Origin: Siderastrea radians
Taxonomy: Eukaryota > Cnidaria > Anthozoa > Scleractinia > Rhizangiidae
Length of the DNA stretch: 64,000 nucleotides
Direction: 5' to 3'
Assembly (NCBI GenBank): GCA_964017195.1
Contig: OZ024896.1
Span: 28,874,930-28,938,929, forward strand
The notes under the pieces are model-generated. The model did not search any database, was not told the origin of the DNA, and saw nothing but the letters and a program-made list of their open reading frames with translations. The position numbers and the translations under genes are program-made. Positions 34,811-64,000 of this stretch are shown one piece after another; position 1 is the stretch's first letter, and each line of letters begins with the position of its first letter.

Positions 34811-35665
34811 GTTCAATTTTACCTGTTACCTTCCCCCCCCGGGCAACCCCCGGGACAAGTCCAGCCCTTCGGGCCCGGGGGTGGGGAATTGTCTGAAACG
34901 GTTTTGTTCCGGGGGTAGGGGGGCGGGGCAAATCGAAAATAATTTCTCGTCTCTCTTGTGAAGCACGTCACTAGCTTATCACTTCTCAGTTGACCCAACG
35001 ACGCCGGACCGCGTAGAGAAGACTGCCTATTTCCAGGGAAAATCTCTAGAATTTGTAGCAGACTGGTTGGAGAAGAATAATCTCTCGAAATTATAATCTG
35101 TATTCAAAGGCACGTTTATTATAAATTGTTAAACGAAGGTGCGTTTGATGCGTACTCGAATGGATGGCGTTCATCACAAACAGAAATATTTTTTCAGCGT
35201 ATTTGTATGAAACAAATGCACGGCTTTATATTAAACAGAGATCTCAGTCCAGTGTTCTTCAATTTGCTCACCGGACCTCTTTTGTGCATGTGCTATATTT
35301 AGAAAAAAACACGCGGTGAAGAACATTTCTTTACTCGCCAGCCGAATGCCAGAGCGGTTAGACTTTTTCTTCAGTTTTCTTTTTCAATGTAGTGTCCATG
35401 TTTTTTAATACTATGTATTGTCCTTCGTTCAGTAAACTCTAGAAAAGCGTTTAAGTTCTTGTCAAAACGTCTGGTTGTGCTATTGTACGGAAATCAATTT
35501 TGAACACAAAACAACGTATTTGTGGTCGATGAGGAGTCCCGGGGGTCGGGAATTGTCTCTTTCTGCGTGCCCGGGGGTGGGGAATAGACCGCCAAGTAAG
35601 AAACAAATTGCAAATCCCCGGGGGTGTGCCGGGGGGGGGATGGTTACAGGTAGAATTGAACCCTG
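34811..35665. mobile_element. GC-rich-ended TIR element, ~0.85 kb
   Basis: TTCAATTTTACCTGTTACC then a C-run at left is mirrored by a G-run then GGTTACAGGTAGAATTGAA at right. Runs of CCCGGGGG recur near both ends. The interior holds a possible terminal exon (34990-35096). It looks like a non-autonomous DNA transposon that may have captured coding sequence. Confidence 0.55.
34990..35096 (+). CDS. possible terminal exon, family not recognised
   Basis: After a good acceptor (TTATCACTTCTCAG at 34989) the reading DPTTPDRVEKTAYFQGKS, then LEFVADWLEKNNLSKL, runs to TAA at 35094-35096. It is protein-like: charged, with an amphipathic helix at the end. No upstream exon could be joined with confidence; it needs a donor in phase 1. 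It lies within the GC-rich-ended TIR element, so it may be carried by that element. Confidence 0.35.
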
Positions 35666-35859
35666 CATAAAGCCCCTTACTAGTCAATATATGACTCGCC
35701 AGCGCAAATTTACGGGATAATTTGGCGCCATCCTTATTCCTTCGAGCTCAATTCAATTGCGGTAACATCACACACTTCCCATATAAGGTATGATTGACGG
35801 AAGCGTATTGCAAAGTGCACAGAGGTGTTTTGAAAAGAAAAGTCGCGTAGTAGTGAAAA

Positions 35860-36200
35860 TGGTGGTAAGCCATAACGTGGAACATGGTAAAGGTAAAGGT
35901 AAAGTCGCGCACCAACCACAGGAAGCCCAAACGCCCGGAGATTATCTGTCGTTCTTTCGCATTAAGCAACTGAGAGTTTTGCTACTCCCCGTGGATAAGA
36001 TGCTAGTCCATCGCAGGGTTACCCCCAGCAGTATGTCGCCGGTACCCATTTTATCACCACCTGGGTGGAGAGAGACAATGTGGAGTTAAGTTTCTTGTCT
36101 CAGGAAACAACTGTGCCAGGGACAAGCCTCGAACCACCGATCTTCATATTTGAATTTGAACGAGCTAACTACTACACCACCGCTCGCCCCGTGACGTAGA
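35860..36200 (-). mobile_element. tRNA-derived SINE (minus strand)
   Basis: Read on the minus strand from about 36195: GGGGCGAGCGGTGGTGTAG and TAGTTAGCTCG resemble an A box, and GGTGGTTCGAGGC resembles a B box. The body follows (GGGTACCGGCGACATACTG, GCGATGGACTAGCATC). It matches a SINE type I recall from coral genomes. The 3' end is near 35860-35890, at AAGGTAAAGGTAAAG repeats. Confidence 0.6.
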
Positions 36201-36387
36201 AGCTACCTTTTTATTATATCACACTAATTAGTTTTAAGTGTGTAATAGTAATTGGCATAGTTATTATCAGAAGAATGCGCCTCATTGCACCACATCTCTA
36301 ACATATTTGTTTTAGAATCATAAGTTCTCTGAATGACGGCAATTATAACCCATCGATTGATTTTCGCGTGCAATCATTGGATGAAAC

Positions 36388-36436
36388 ACATCAGATCAGA
36401 CACCGGGTATCAGGCGATACCCGGTGTCTGATTTGA
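36388..36436. repeat. strong hairpin (short foldback)
   Basis: ATCAGATCAGACACCGGGTA is mirrored by TACCCGGTGTCTGATTTGAT with about 8 nt between. Likely the core of a small MITE. Confidence 0.75.
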
Positions 36437-36878
36437 TATCCGTCGTCCGATTTTATTGACGAGAGAAAAAAAAGAAAGGAGGTCACTAAAATTTCAGAGC
36501 TAATCACAGTGCAATAAAATCGAGTAAAATAGCCAGCTTGGATTTGTTAAGCTGCAAATGTGCCTCACATAAAGCGTGCGCGTTGTAGAAATTAATCGGA
36601 GGGTTGTAAAATCTCTTCTCAGCCAACTCTTCATTTTTGGAACAATCTTTCAGCCTCGGGCATTATCCTCCGATATACCAGCCACCGGAAGGGGGTTATT
36701 TACTAAGCATACCCTAATAGAAAAGATATGGATAGCCGAATTGCAACCGGAAGAAACGAAATTCCCATTTCAGAGACACGCCCCTTACAATACATTGAAA
36801 ACAACAAGCAAATATGAATTAAAAATTGAAAAGGTTAGTAAGAAAGCTAACTAAAGTGTTGTTTTCTTCTCTTTTAAG

Positions 36879-37035
36879 ACTCAATGTGCTACTGGATCAG
36901 GGACAGTGATACAGTACCTAAGGAAAGGTGGTGTTTGGAAAACGGCCAGCGAAAAACGGATTCAGCAAACCAGTGTGTGTGAAGCAGCCAACTGCTGCTA
37001 TGATTATGAAAGAAAACAGTGCTACAAACTATTGT
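36879..37035 (+). CDS. Cys-rich, trefoil-like terminal exon, copy 1
   Basis: It follows an acceptor-like TTCTTCTCTTTTAAG and ends in TGA. It contains WCLENGQRKTDSANQC and, after a 4-nt TGTG duplication that shifts the frame, CEAANCCYDYERKQCYK. The CE-x3-CC-Y-D pattern and six cysteines recall the trefoil (P-type) domain of secreted proteins, but the last loop is shorter than usual. The frame shift relative to copy 2 suggests decay. An upstream exon was not established; the open frame at 36576-36854 is not convincing. Confidence 0.4.
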
Positions 37036-37119
37036 GATGTTGCAATACATGTAACCAGAGTAAAATAAAACTTGTGAGAGCAACCAACATCACCTGTGTC
37101 TTATTTTCTAAGCAAGACT

Positions 37120-37672
37120 TTTACGCCCTTTGTCTCTCAATCTACTGCAACTGACATTTATAACGCCCTAATCCAGCCCCATCTCGACTGCGCCTATTTC
37201 CCTTTCGTAAACGGTCATTGCCATTTTTGACGGTCGATGCCATCATTGGTAACCGAGCCTTTTGTCATGGTAGATGTGATATATGCTCTGGATTAAGTCA
37301 CAATAAGGTAACAAATACATTTTTAAATAGTCTTAGAAAGAACAAAGTTTAACCCAAGTTGAATTTACGTTAAAAGTCCTGGAAAGGGCTAGGGTCACCT
37401 ATTATAGATGTATCAGTTATGAAAGACAGTTAATTATAATATATACTTTAATTTTTCGGAATTGTGGCCGATTGGCGTGGTAGTGTAGGTAGTGGTAAGG
37501 GAGAGAGATAAGCTTATGAAAGGACCGGGTTCGAATCCGGAATTGTGAATGTCTTTCTTTTTAGTAGAAAAACTTTCAATAATAGTTCAAAAATTTTCTA
37601 AGTGTCTCAAAAATGGCAACGACCGTTTACGAAAGGGAAATTTGCCTCGACTGCTGTAGCCCCGTCTGGGAT
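37120..37672 (+). pseudogene. LINE reverse transcriptase fragment split by a MITE
   Basis: 37150-37191 reads TDIYNALIQPHLDC and 37655-37672 continues CSPVWD. Together they give the common LINE RT phrase IYNALIQPH.DYCSPVWD. A 454-bp insertion (37192-37645) separates the halves with a 9-bp duplication. The fragment is under 130 bp and lies between the two Cys-rich exon copies. Confidence 0.75.
37192..37645. mobile_element. 454-bp MITE with 9-bp target duplication (MULE-like)
   Basis: CTCGACTGC flanks both ends (37183-37191 and 37646-37654). Terminal inverted repeats of about 40 bp begin GCCTATTTCCCTTTCG (left) and GCAAATTTCCCTTTCG (right, reversed). A 9-bp duplication is typical of Mutator-like elements. 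The interior is non-coding and has a B-box-like GGTTCGAATCC near 37530. Confidence 0.85.
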
Positions 37673-38050
37673 AGAAATGTGGAATATGGTCAGCGTACAA
37701 CGGATTCGGCAAACCAGTGCGAAGCAGCCAACTACTGTTATGATTATGAGAGAAATCGGGCAGAACGTCATGCTAGCCCACATATAGGGCAAGAACGTCA
37801 TGCTAGCCCACATATAAGGCACTAATGTTAAGGTAAGTGAGTACAAGTGAAGGGAAGTGAGTACGAATAAAGGAAAGTGAGTACAAATGAAGGAAAGTGA
37901 GTACAAGTGAAGGAAAGTGTGTGTTAGTGGAGGTAGGTGCGTTAATCAGTTGATGTATATATTCATATAGGATTGTAATGTTATTAGTGCCTTATATGTG
38001 GGCTAGCATGACGTTCTTGCCGAGAAATCAGTGCTACAAACCATTGTGAT
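37673..38050 (+). pseudogene. Cys-rich, trefoil-like exon, copy 2, split by a MITE
   Basis: GAATATGGTCAGCG onward parallels copy 1 and reads GQRTTDSANQCEAANYCYDYE. The reading is broken at 37758 by a 264-bp insertion and resumes at 38030 with the QCYK codons and a TGA. The 3' flank (AACCAGCGTAAAATAAAT) matches copy 1 too, so the duplication covers exon and 3' end. One cysteine of the CC pair is Y here. It is 5'-truncated and interrupted. Confidence 0.5.
37758..38021. mobile_element. 264-bp hAT-like MITE with 8-bp target duplication
   Basis: GAGAAATC occurs on both sides (37750-37757 and 38022-38029). The ends are inverted (GGGCAGAACGTCATGC; right end reversed GGCAAGAACGTCATGC). The left end carries a second tandem copy of its TIR (37788 onward). 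The interior has repeated GTAAGTGAGTAC units. An 8-bp duplication suggests hAT. Confidence 0.85.
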
Positions 38051-38099
38051 ATTGTAATACAGGTAACCAGCGTAAAATAAATTTATGAGATCAATCAAC

Positions 38100-40150
38100 A
38101 TTAGACTTGCTAATTCTTTTTTTCGTTTATAAAGGTGAACAACATTGGGTGTGGTTGCACTCGGTGTTCAGCAGTTCATGATCAGTGTACCATTGTAATT
38201 CAATCCCCACCACCCCCTCGATGTTTAAAATCATCCAAAAATTTGAACAAGAAAGCAAACGCGATCATTGTGTGAGGCCTGCATGTTTCACATTTTATGT
38301 TCAGTTACTAGGATTTAACCACGCTTGACAGCATCAAGTTCATCGGTGAGTGAGCATTGAGTGTAGCTGCAGTCTCATTTAAAAGTAATTATTTCGTTTC
38401 AACTAAGCTGGTGTTTTCTTTCACCAGTGTTACACGTGTCAGCGATGCTGCCGAGGGCTCTCCTTCAACTTACTGCTTTACCGTAGAAACAATAACCGTC
38501 CCAAGGACGATATCTCGTGGTTCACAGAGTGCCCAGGCTCACAAGCAGACCACTTTTGTGGCCTTGCTTAGTCAGGAAACTAAAAAAATAGAAATTAATT
38601 AATGATACTAAATAGCATTAGGTTAACATACCAGATCAGACATTGTCCTTGTGTTGTTTCTTCTGCATCTCAACCTTCGAATAGCACAATCAACAAACGG
38701 CTTCGTTTTACGTCAAAGTAGATTAGCAGAATCTTTCATTTCTCTTTTATGTATCTCTTGAATAACAATCGCCAATGCACAGAAGATGCAAAAGGTAAAT
38801 TGAATGTTCCAACACAGAATTCCACTTTCAGCCTTCAAGTCAATAAAAGGAAACCTTACACCACGCAAGTCCATCGACTGCTTCACAGTCAACACAAGTA
38901 TAATCACGATATACTCCTGACGAAAGCCTATTAAAAAAAACATCGCTGTTCGCTGTGATCTAACGCTATTTCTTTTAAAGTTTACCGCAACATTTTGAAT
39001 GTTGCTGAGCGTAAACTCATTTCTAAACAACACAAGTTATCACTCTAAACAGCAGGAATCCCGGGCATGCTAATTATCTGATACATCAGCGCCTAAAAAT
39101 AACCAAAGTGTGTCCGACATAGACCGATAATGTTTCGACGAATCTTCACAAGAGCTCACGAAAATAACCACAGGAATGTGCCCAGGAATGCGCTCAACTC
39201 CACTACAATATTTCGTAGCTCGTAGTTGCTATGGTAACCACGAGATAAAAACTAAATGTTCTCTTTCCTTTTCAAATTTTCTCATGAATTGATACCTCCG
39301 AGACAGTTTCACCGCTGATGTATCATTTTTCCCTTAAGTATGGCCTGAAACGTGCTGTAAGCTTGCCTTTTTACCTTAAAATACAAAAAAGAATTCGTCA
39401 GAAGTGTTTAAAGTAAAGAAATGAAACTTGAAAAACAAAATAACGGCTTAAAAACACTTCGCTTTAGCCACCATTTCCTCCACTTTAATTTGTAGCTGAT
39501 ATTGTGACCCTTTCGTATACTAAAACGGCATTTTACCTACCCTTCAATATACTACGAGCTTAAAAAAGGCACCCCTTTCTGGCGGAGCCTCCCCATATAG
39601 CCCACTGTAAGGAGTGCCCCCGGGGGGCCGATTCCAGTGCAGTCATCTGCAGCCAACTGCAGTCAATTGAGGAAGAAAACGGACAAAGCTTGTTTGCATG
39701 ATCGGCTGAATAATAATTGTTGTACAAAACTAGGGGGTCAGTTCACGACGTATCCGGTGCTTTTGATCCGTGCACTGGATACAATAACACAACGAAAAAC
39801 GTATGCCGTTCTTGTAAAGACCATGAGCTTGCAAAAAGATTCCCGGCAACTGGTGAGATTTGAGGGATTATTGAAACGACGGTCGGGCCTGTACAGGCCA
39901 TATAATGCAATATTAAAGACATTCGACAAACTGACAAACCAAAGGACATACTGTACTAGATGCTCCAGAGACACTAACTAGAAGCAAGTCGAACACAGAA
40001 ACATAGCCTTGGGTGAAGTAGAATTTAAAGAATCTACAACGTTAACGTCTCTGACAAAACGAATCAAAATCAAAATACACAGTTTTGCAACAGAACAATT
40101 ACAAGCCGGGTCCAGGATTTCAAACTTTGCAAGGAATCTAATCACGGTGT
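38100..40150. other. stretch with no gene recognised
   Basis: AT-rich, with open frames (for example 38713-39033 minus, 39637-39981 plus) that show no domain, no splice support and ordinary composition. Some may be decayed retroelement sequence. Confidence 0.4.
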
Positions 40151-40154
40151 AAAT

Positions 40155-40375
40155 AAGGCCTGGTTCAAACGCTGGACTTGTGTCGAACCTAATTATTAGG
40201 TTTGGCACATGTGAAATTCAATGTATGAATCAAGTTTGACAGATTTCAATTTGGGTCAACCCTGCCGTTCTTTTCCGCGGCGCCAGACGAATAGAACGGG
40301 GAAAGTTCGACTTTGATTCAGAAGTCGAACTTCACTGAAATCACATGTGCCAAACCTAAAATGCATAAATTACGT
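40155..40375. mobile_element. foldback MITE
   Basis: AATTATTAGGTTTGGCACATGTGAAATTCA is mirrored by TGAAATCACATGTGCCAAACCT (blocks at 40190 and 40345). The tip has mirrored GTCGAACTT/AAGTTCGAC. It is likely non-autonomous. Confidence 0.6.
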
Positions 40376-40482
40376 TAATGTATTTCTAAATATAACAACG
40401 CTAGTGATTGGCTTAATCATTTGGCACTTCCGTAAAACGACACTGTCGGGCGGTCGAATTAGAACTGAACGTCCAAACAAAT

Positions 40483-40622
40483 CTGGGGTGAGTTGCTTAA
40501 AGCCTAACGCCGGACGTAACCCCTAACGTCAGAAGTCAAAATAGTGACTTTGACTGGAGTGAACGTCTGTCACGTTAGAAGTTACACCGGACGTTGAGTT
40601 TTATGCAACTTGCCCCGGAACT
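40483..40622. mobile_element. 140-bp foldback MITE
   Basis: CTGGGGTGAGTTGCTTAAAG at left is mirrored by TTTATGCAACTTGCCCCGG at right, with inner CCGGACGT/ACGTCCGG-type blocks and a TAGTGACTTTGACTGGAG loop. Confidence 0.7.
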
Positions 40623-41194
40623 CTCAAATGGCCAAACGTTTCTAAACGAGTAGTTTTTGGAGGTTTACTGTTAACATTAACCATTGAACAAACGCCGATT
40701 ATTGTTGTTAATTTTACTGTACTGCAGGTATTGTTATTGAACTATGTTAGGATCAATAAATCGATTTTTACTGAAAATCGTCATGACTCATACTTAGAAC
40801 ACTGTAGGAAACAAATAAATTCTTAAACGATGAGTAAGATGTTTTAAAGGTGAAAGAGCCTGCTCGGTGCCTGCTCTGTATATAAGTATCTTACGAGGAA
40901 CGTTTTCTGCATTCTTACTTGTCGGGTACCTATAGTATATGTAGTGCTAAATCCCAGTAATTTTTACTCAGGAAGTCAGAAGTTTTAAAAGGATAATTCT
41001 TTCTGAAACACAGTGGCGGGTCCAGGGGAAGGCTGGGACGCCGTTCTCTTTCCCCTTTTTTAAAGCAGTATAAGGTTGGGAGTAGCGAAACGAAACTGCG
41101 AGTTATTCTTGCAATTTTTTTGTGGAAGCCAGCAGCTAGAAGAGTTCTGGAACATCACGTGAAAGTGTGGATAGTTTTTCTTTCACATCTTAAA

Positions 41195-41317
41195 CATCCT
41201 ATGCTGACTGCCTCCTGAAGTACACGGAGTGAGGTCATCCTATGCTGACTGCCTCCTGAAGTACACGGAGTGAGGTCATCCTATGCTGACTGCCTCCTGA
41301 AGTACACGGAGTGAGGT
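41195..41317 (+). repeat. 41-bp minisatellite, three perfect units
   Basis: Unit starts CATCCTATGCTGACTGCCTC and is repeated head to tail three times without a mismatch. No spacers differ, so it is not a CRISPR array. Confidence 0.95.
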
Positions 41318-41446
41318 CATTTTTGTTTCTGGCCTGAGATTTCGAGATTTTTCCAGCCTGTTTTTGAATACAGTAGACAAATCTCTCTTAAGCAGCCTCC
41401 TACTATAAGGCCACCCTCACTTTAAGTACGATATCAAAGGTACGAT

Positions 41447-41497
41447 ATCAAACAAACAAACAAACAAACAAACAAACAAACAAACAAACAAACAAAC
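41447..41497 (+). repeat. (CAAA)n microsatellite
   Basis: About twelve CAAA units. Confidence 0.95.
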
Positions 41498-42154
41498 TGT
41501 GATCTCTTTTGTTTTATACCTATTTTAAGCGGCAGCAGGAATTCAATCTAGGTTTTGATTAACCAGACGACTGAAACATAAGCTGAAAATCTCAAGACAT
41601 TAATACATTTATTACTATCTCTGATGTCACTTTTCAAAAAATGTCTGTGAAGCACTCATCATTGAAACACTTAAATAAAACTATATTTAATTTGCAACAT
41701 TTTTATTTTACATAACTCAGTCTACCTAGGTTAGATTTTACAATTTTTGGATCATGTGCGCTCTGTAAATACTGTAGTAATCATTTGTAATTATTATGTA
41801 TTTTAACACGTTGTCTTTGGACGTTAGCTTTCCCACTCGACGCTTAAATTGTTCGCTTTTTTTAAAAGATAACGTCCGGAGACAAATATACATGCACATG
41901 TTAGTGGCAGGTAAAAGTTATCGTTTACATATCCTTATAAAATGGACATCTGATACCCAAAATCTACCAAATGTTAGAAAGTGGCGATTACAGTCTTGCA
42001 TTCCTAAAATCATTTAGCTTTGCTTGGCAACTACTGAGTCATAGCTTAAAAAAAATAAAGGGTTCTTTAGAAACTAACTGCCCTATTGCTATTTTTCTGC
42101 CATTTTCTCACAAATTATTCAAGTGCTAAGCAGTAACGTTTTTTTGATGTAAAG

Positions 42155-63065
<20,911 letters not shown>

Positions 63066-63249
63066 CTTGACAATGAAACAGAAAGTACACAAAACAGTAG
63101 TTGTTATGCCTTTTTATAAGCTAGAAAGATTGTGATCCTATCCTCGTAAATTTGCCCTTAAAGGTATATTTGTTTTGCGCTCTCATTGGTTGTTTCATCC
63201 TTGTAGTTATCAAATTTGACCCCAAAACATGAAAAAGGATATCTGTTAT

Positions 63250-63535
63250 TAGTCTAGCCTGCGTGGTAGGCGCGGAAAGGGGAGGAGAAAGGGGAATAAT
63301 CATTCGCGAGCGCGAAGCGCGAGCAACGAGGAAGAGAGAAGAAGGAAAGAAAGAGGGTGCGGCTGCTACCAGGCCATTGTTTCAGCAATATTTTACTTTT
63401 GCCAGGCGACTGCAAAAATCGTCATTGGTCAGAATGAATTATATGTCAATCAAGGGCCCAACCAAACGCTCTGATTGGACACAATTAATTTATGTTATTT
63501 AAGTACTCCTAATTCGTGATTCTTAATTAACACTC
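63250..63535. repeat. repeat-like sequence upstream of the RecQ relic
   Basis: Purine-rich (GGGAGGAGAAAGGGG) with a short CGCGAGCGCGAAGCGCGAGC palindrome. It may be the 5' end of the mobile element carrying the helicase relic. Confidence 0.35.
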
Positions 63536-63538
63536 AAT

Positions 63539-64000
63539 ATGGCGTACGAGATGAGGGAAGATTGCTTTTGGCAGGTGTTGAGCGAAACGCTGACTTTGCT
63601 GGAAGGAAGTGGAACAAAATTTACCTTAAAATCGGAACAAAGGAACGCCATATAGGAGCAATATCAAGGAAAAGACTTACTCGCTGTTTTGCCAACAGGA
63701 TTCGGTAAAAGTTAAGTCTTCCAGTTGCTCGTGTTGCTTGCGAGGACGCGAAACAATGGTAAACAAGATCTGCATGTGTTTTGGTCAACAGCTCGCTAAC
63801 GAGCATTATAAAAGATGAGATAATGGAAATAGAATCTCTGAATTTGTCTGTTTGTAATTATTTGATCGAAAGTACTTTTTACCGAATCTTCTCTATTTGG
63901 ATACGCAATGACAGCTTTCACGGCTGAACCTTACGACGTGTATCTATCATCAATGTTACATTTTGACAGCAATTTGGAATACACCACTCGCTAAAATTCT
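63539..64000 (+). pseudogene. RecQ-like helicase relic, cut by window end
   Basis: The ATG at 63539 opens MAYEMREDCFWQVLSE. LKSEQRNAI and then DLLAVLPTGFGKS follow, matching the RecQ motif 0/Walker A region (usual wording LKxEQxxAI...VLPTGxGKS). A TAG follows RNAI and a TAA directly follows the GKS, so the copy is dead. Further reading (STARTTSIIKDEIMEIESL) parallels the SPLxxLIxDQ region with decay. Such RecQ-like frames are, from memory, multi-copy in cnidarians, so this is likely mobile-element cargo inserted in a receptor intron, antisense to the receptor. Confidence 0.7.

Noticed and set aside
37602..37825. Open frames across the MITE and LINE junction
   Set aside because: They run across insertion borders and mix unrelated sequence.
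38713..39033. 106-aa minus-strand frame
   Set aside because: No domain or splice context; composition like surrounding AT-rich DNA.
41195..41317. Three identical 41-bp units, considered as CRISPR
   Set aside because: No variable spacers; head-to-tail identical units in an animal genome are a minisatellite.

Overview
This is eukaryotic, intron-rich, AT-rich animal DNA. Exon structure, domain content (FTP/fucolectin-like and F5/8 type C lectin modules on a receptor, a TTLL tubulin ligase) and the mix of mobile elements (Penelope-like elements, Tc1/mariner, foldback MITEs, tRNA-derived SINEs, a RecQ-like helicase relic) fit a cnidarian, most likely a stony coral. The organism call is inference from pattern recognition, not from a search. 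Exons were assembled by eye from reading frames, splice signals and intron phase.

Three host genes are visible, all on the minus strand. (1) 12794-9115: the first five coding exons of a TTLL-family tubulin polyglutamylase; later exons were not found. (2) 22822-16255: the last three coding exons of an unrecognised beta-rich protein, whose long intron holds an inverted pair of Penelope-like elements. (3) 63065-42155: about twenty exons of a large single-pass receptor. Its order is FTP lectin modules, two F5/8C domains, one Ig, four FN3 domains, a membrane helix and a short tyrosine-motif tail with no kinase or phosphatase domain. Its N-terminus lies beyond the right edge.

The rest is dense mobile DNA. 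Element A (2132-4679) is a dead Tc1-type transposon with ~215-bp terminal inverted repeats (TIRs), TA flanks and a 418-bp MITE inside its transposase. Element B (22943-25963) is a 3.0-kb TA-flanked transposon with ~72-bp TIRs and two convergent intron-containing genes: a DD34E transposase (one apparent frameshift) and a 243-aa accessory protein with a PB1-like N-terminus, a WARM-type central motif and a C-terminal SHOCT-like hairpin. The accessory protein starts 35 bp inside one TIR and the transposase 48 bp inside the other, so the two look like one mobile unit. Element B is the best candidate here for an undescribed system.

From 27 to 38 kb lie a Penelope relic, a 4.5-kb element with ~415-bp TIRs, a 1.26-kb foldback palindrome, a GC-rich TIR element, a SINE, and a duplicated Cys-rich exon. 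The second copy of that exon, and a LINE fragment beside it, carry MITE insertions with exact 8-bp and 9-bp target duplications. The receptor introns carry SINEs, foldback elements and long trinucleotide repeats, one of which directly abuts a splice donor. The right end holds a broken RecQ-like helicase open reading frame. No bacterial operon, CRISPR array or rRNA was seen.
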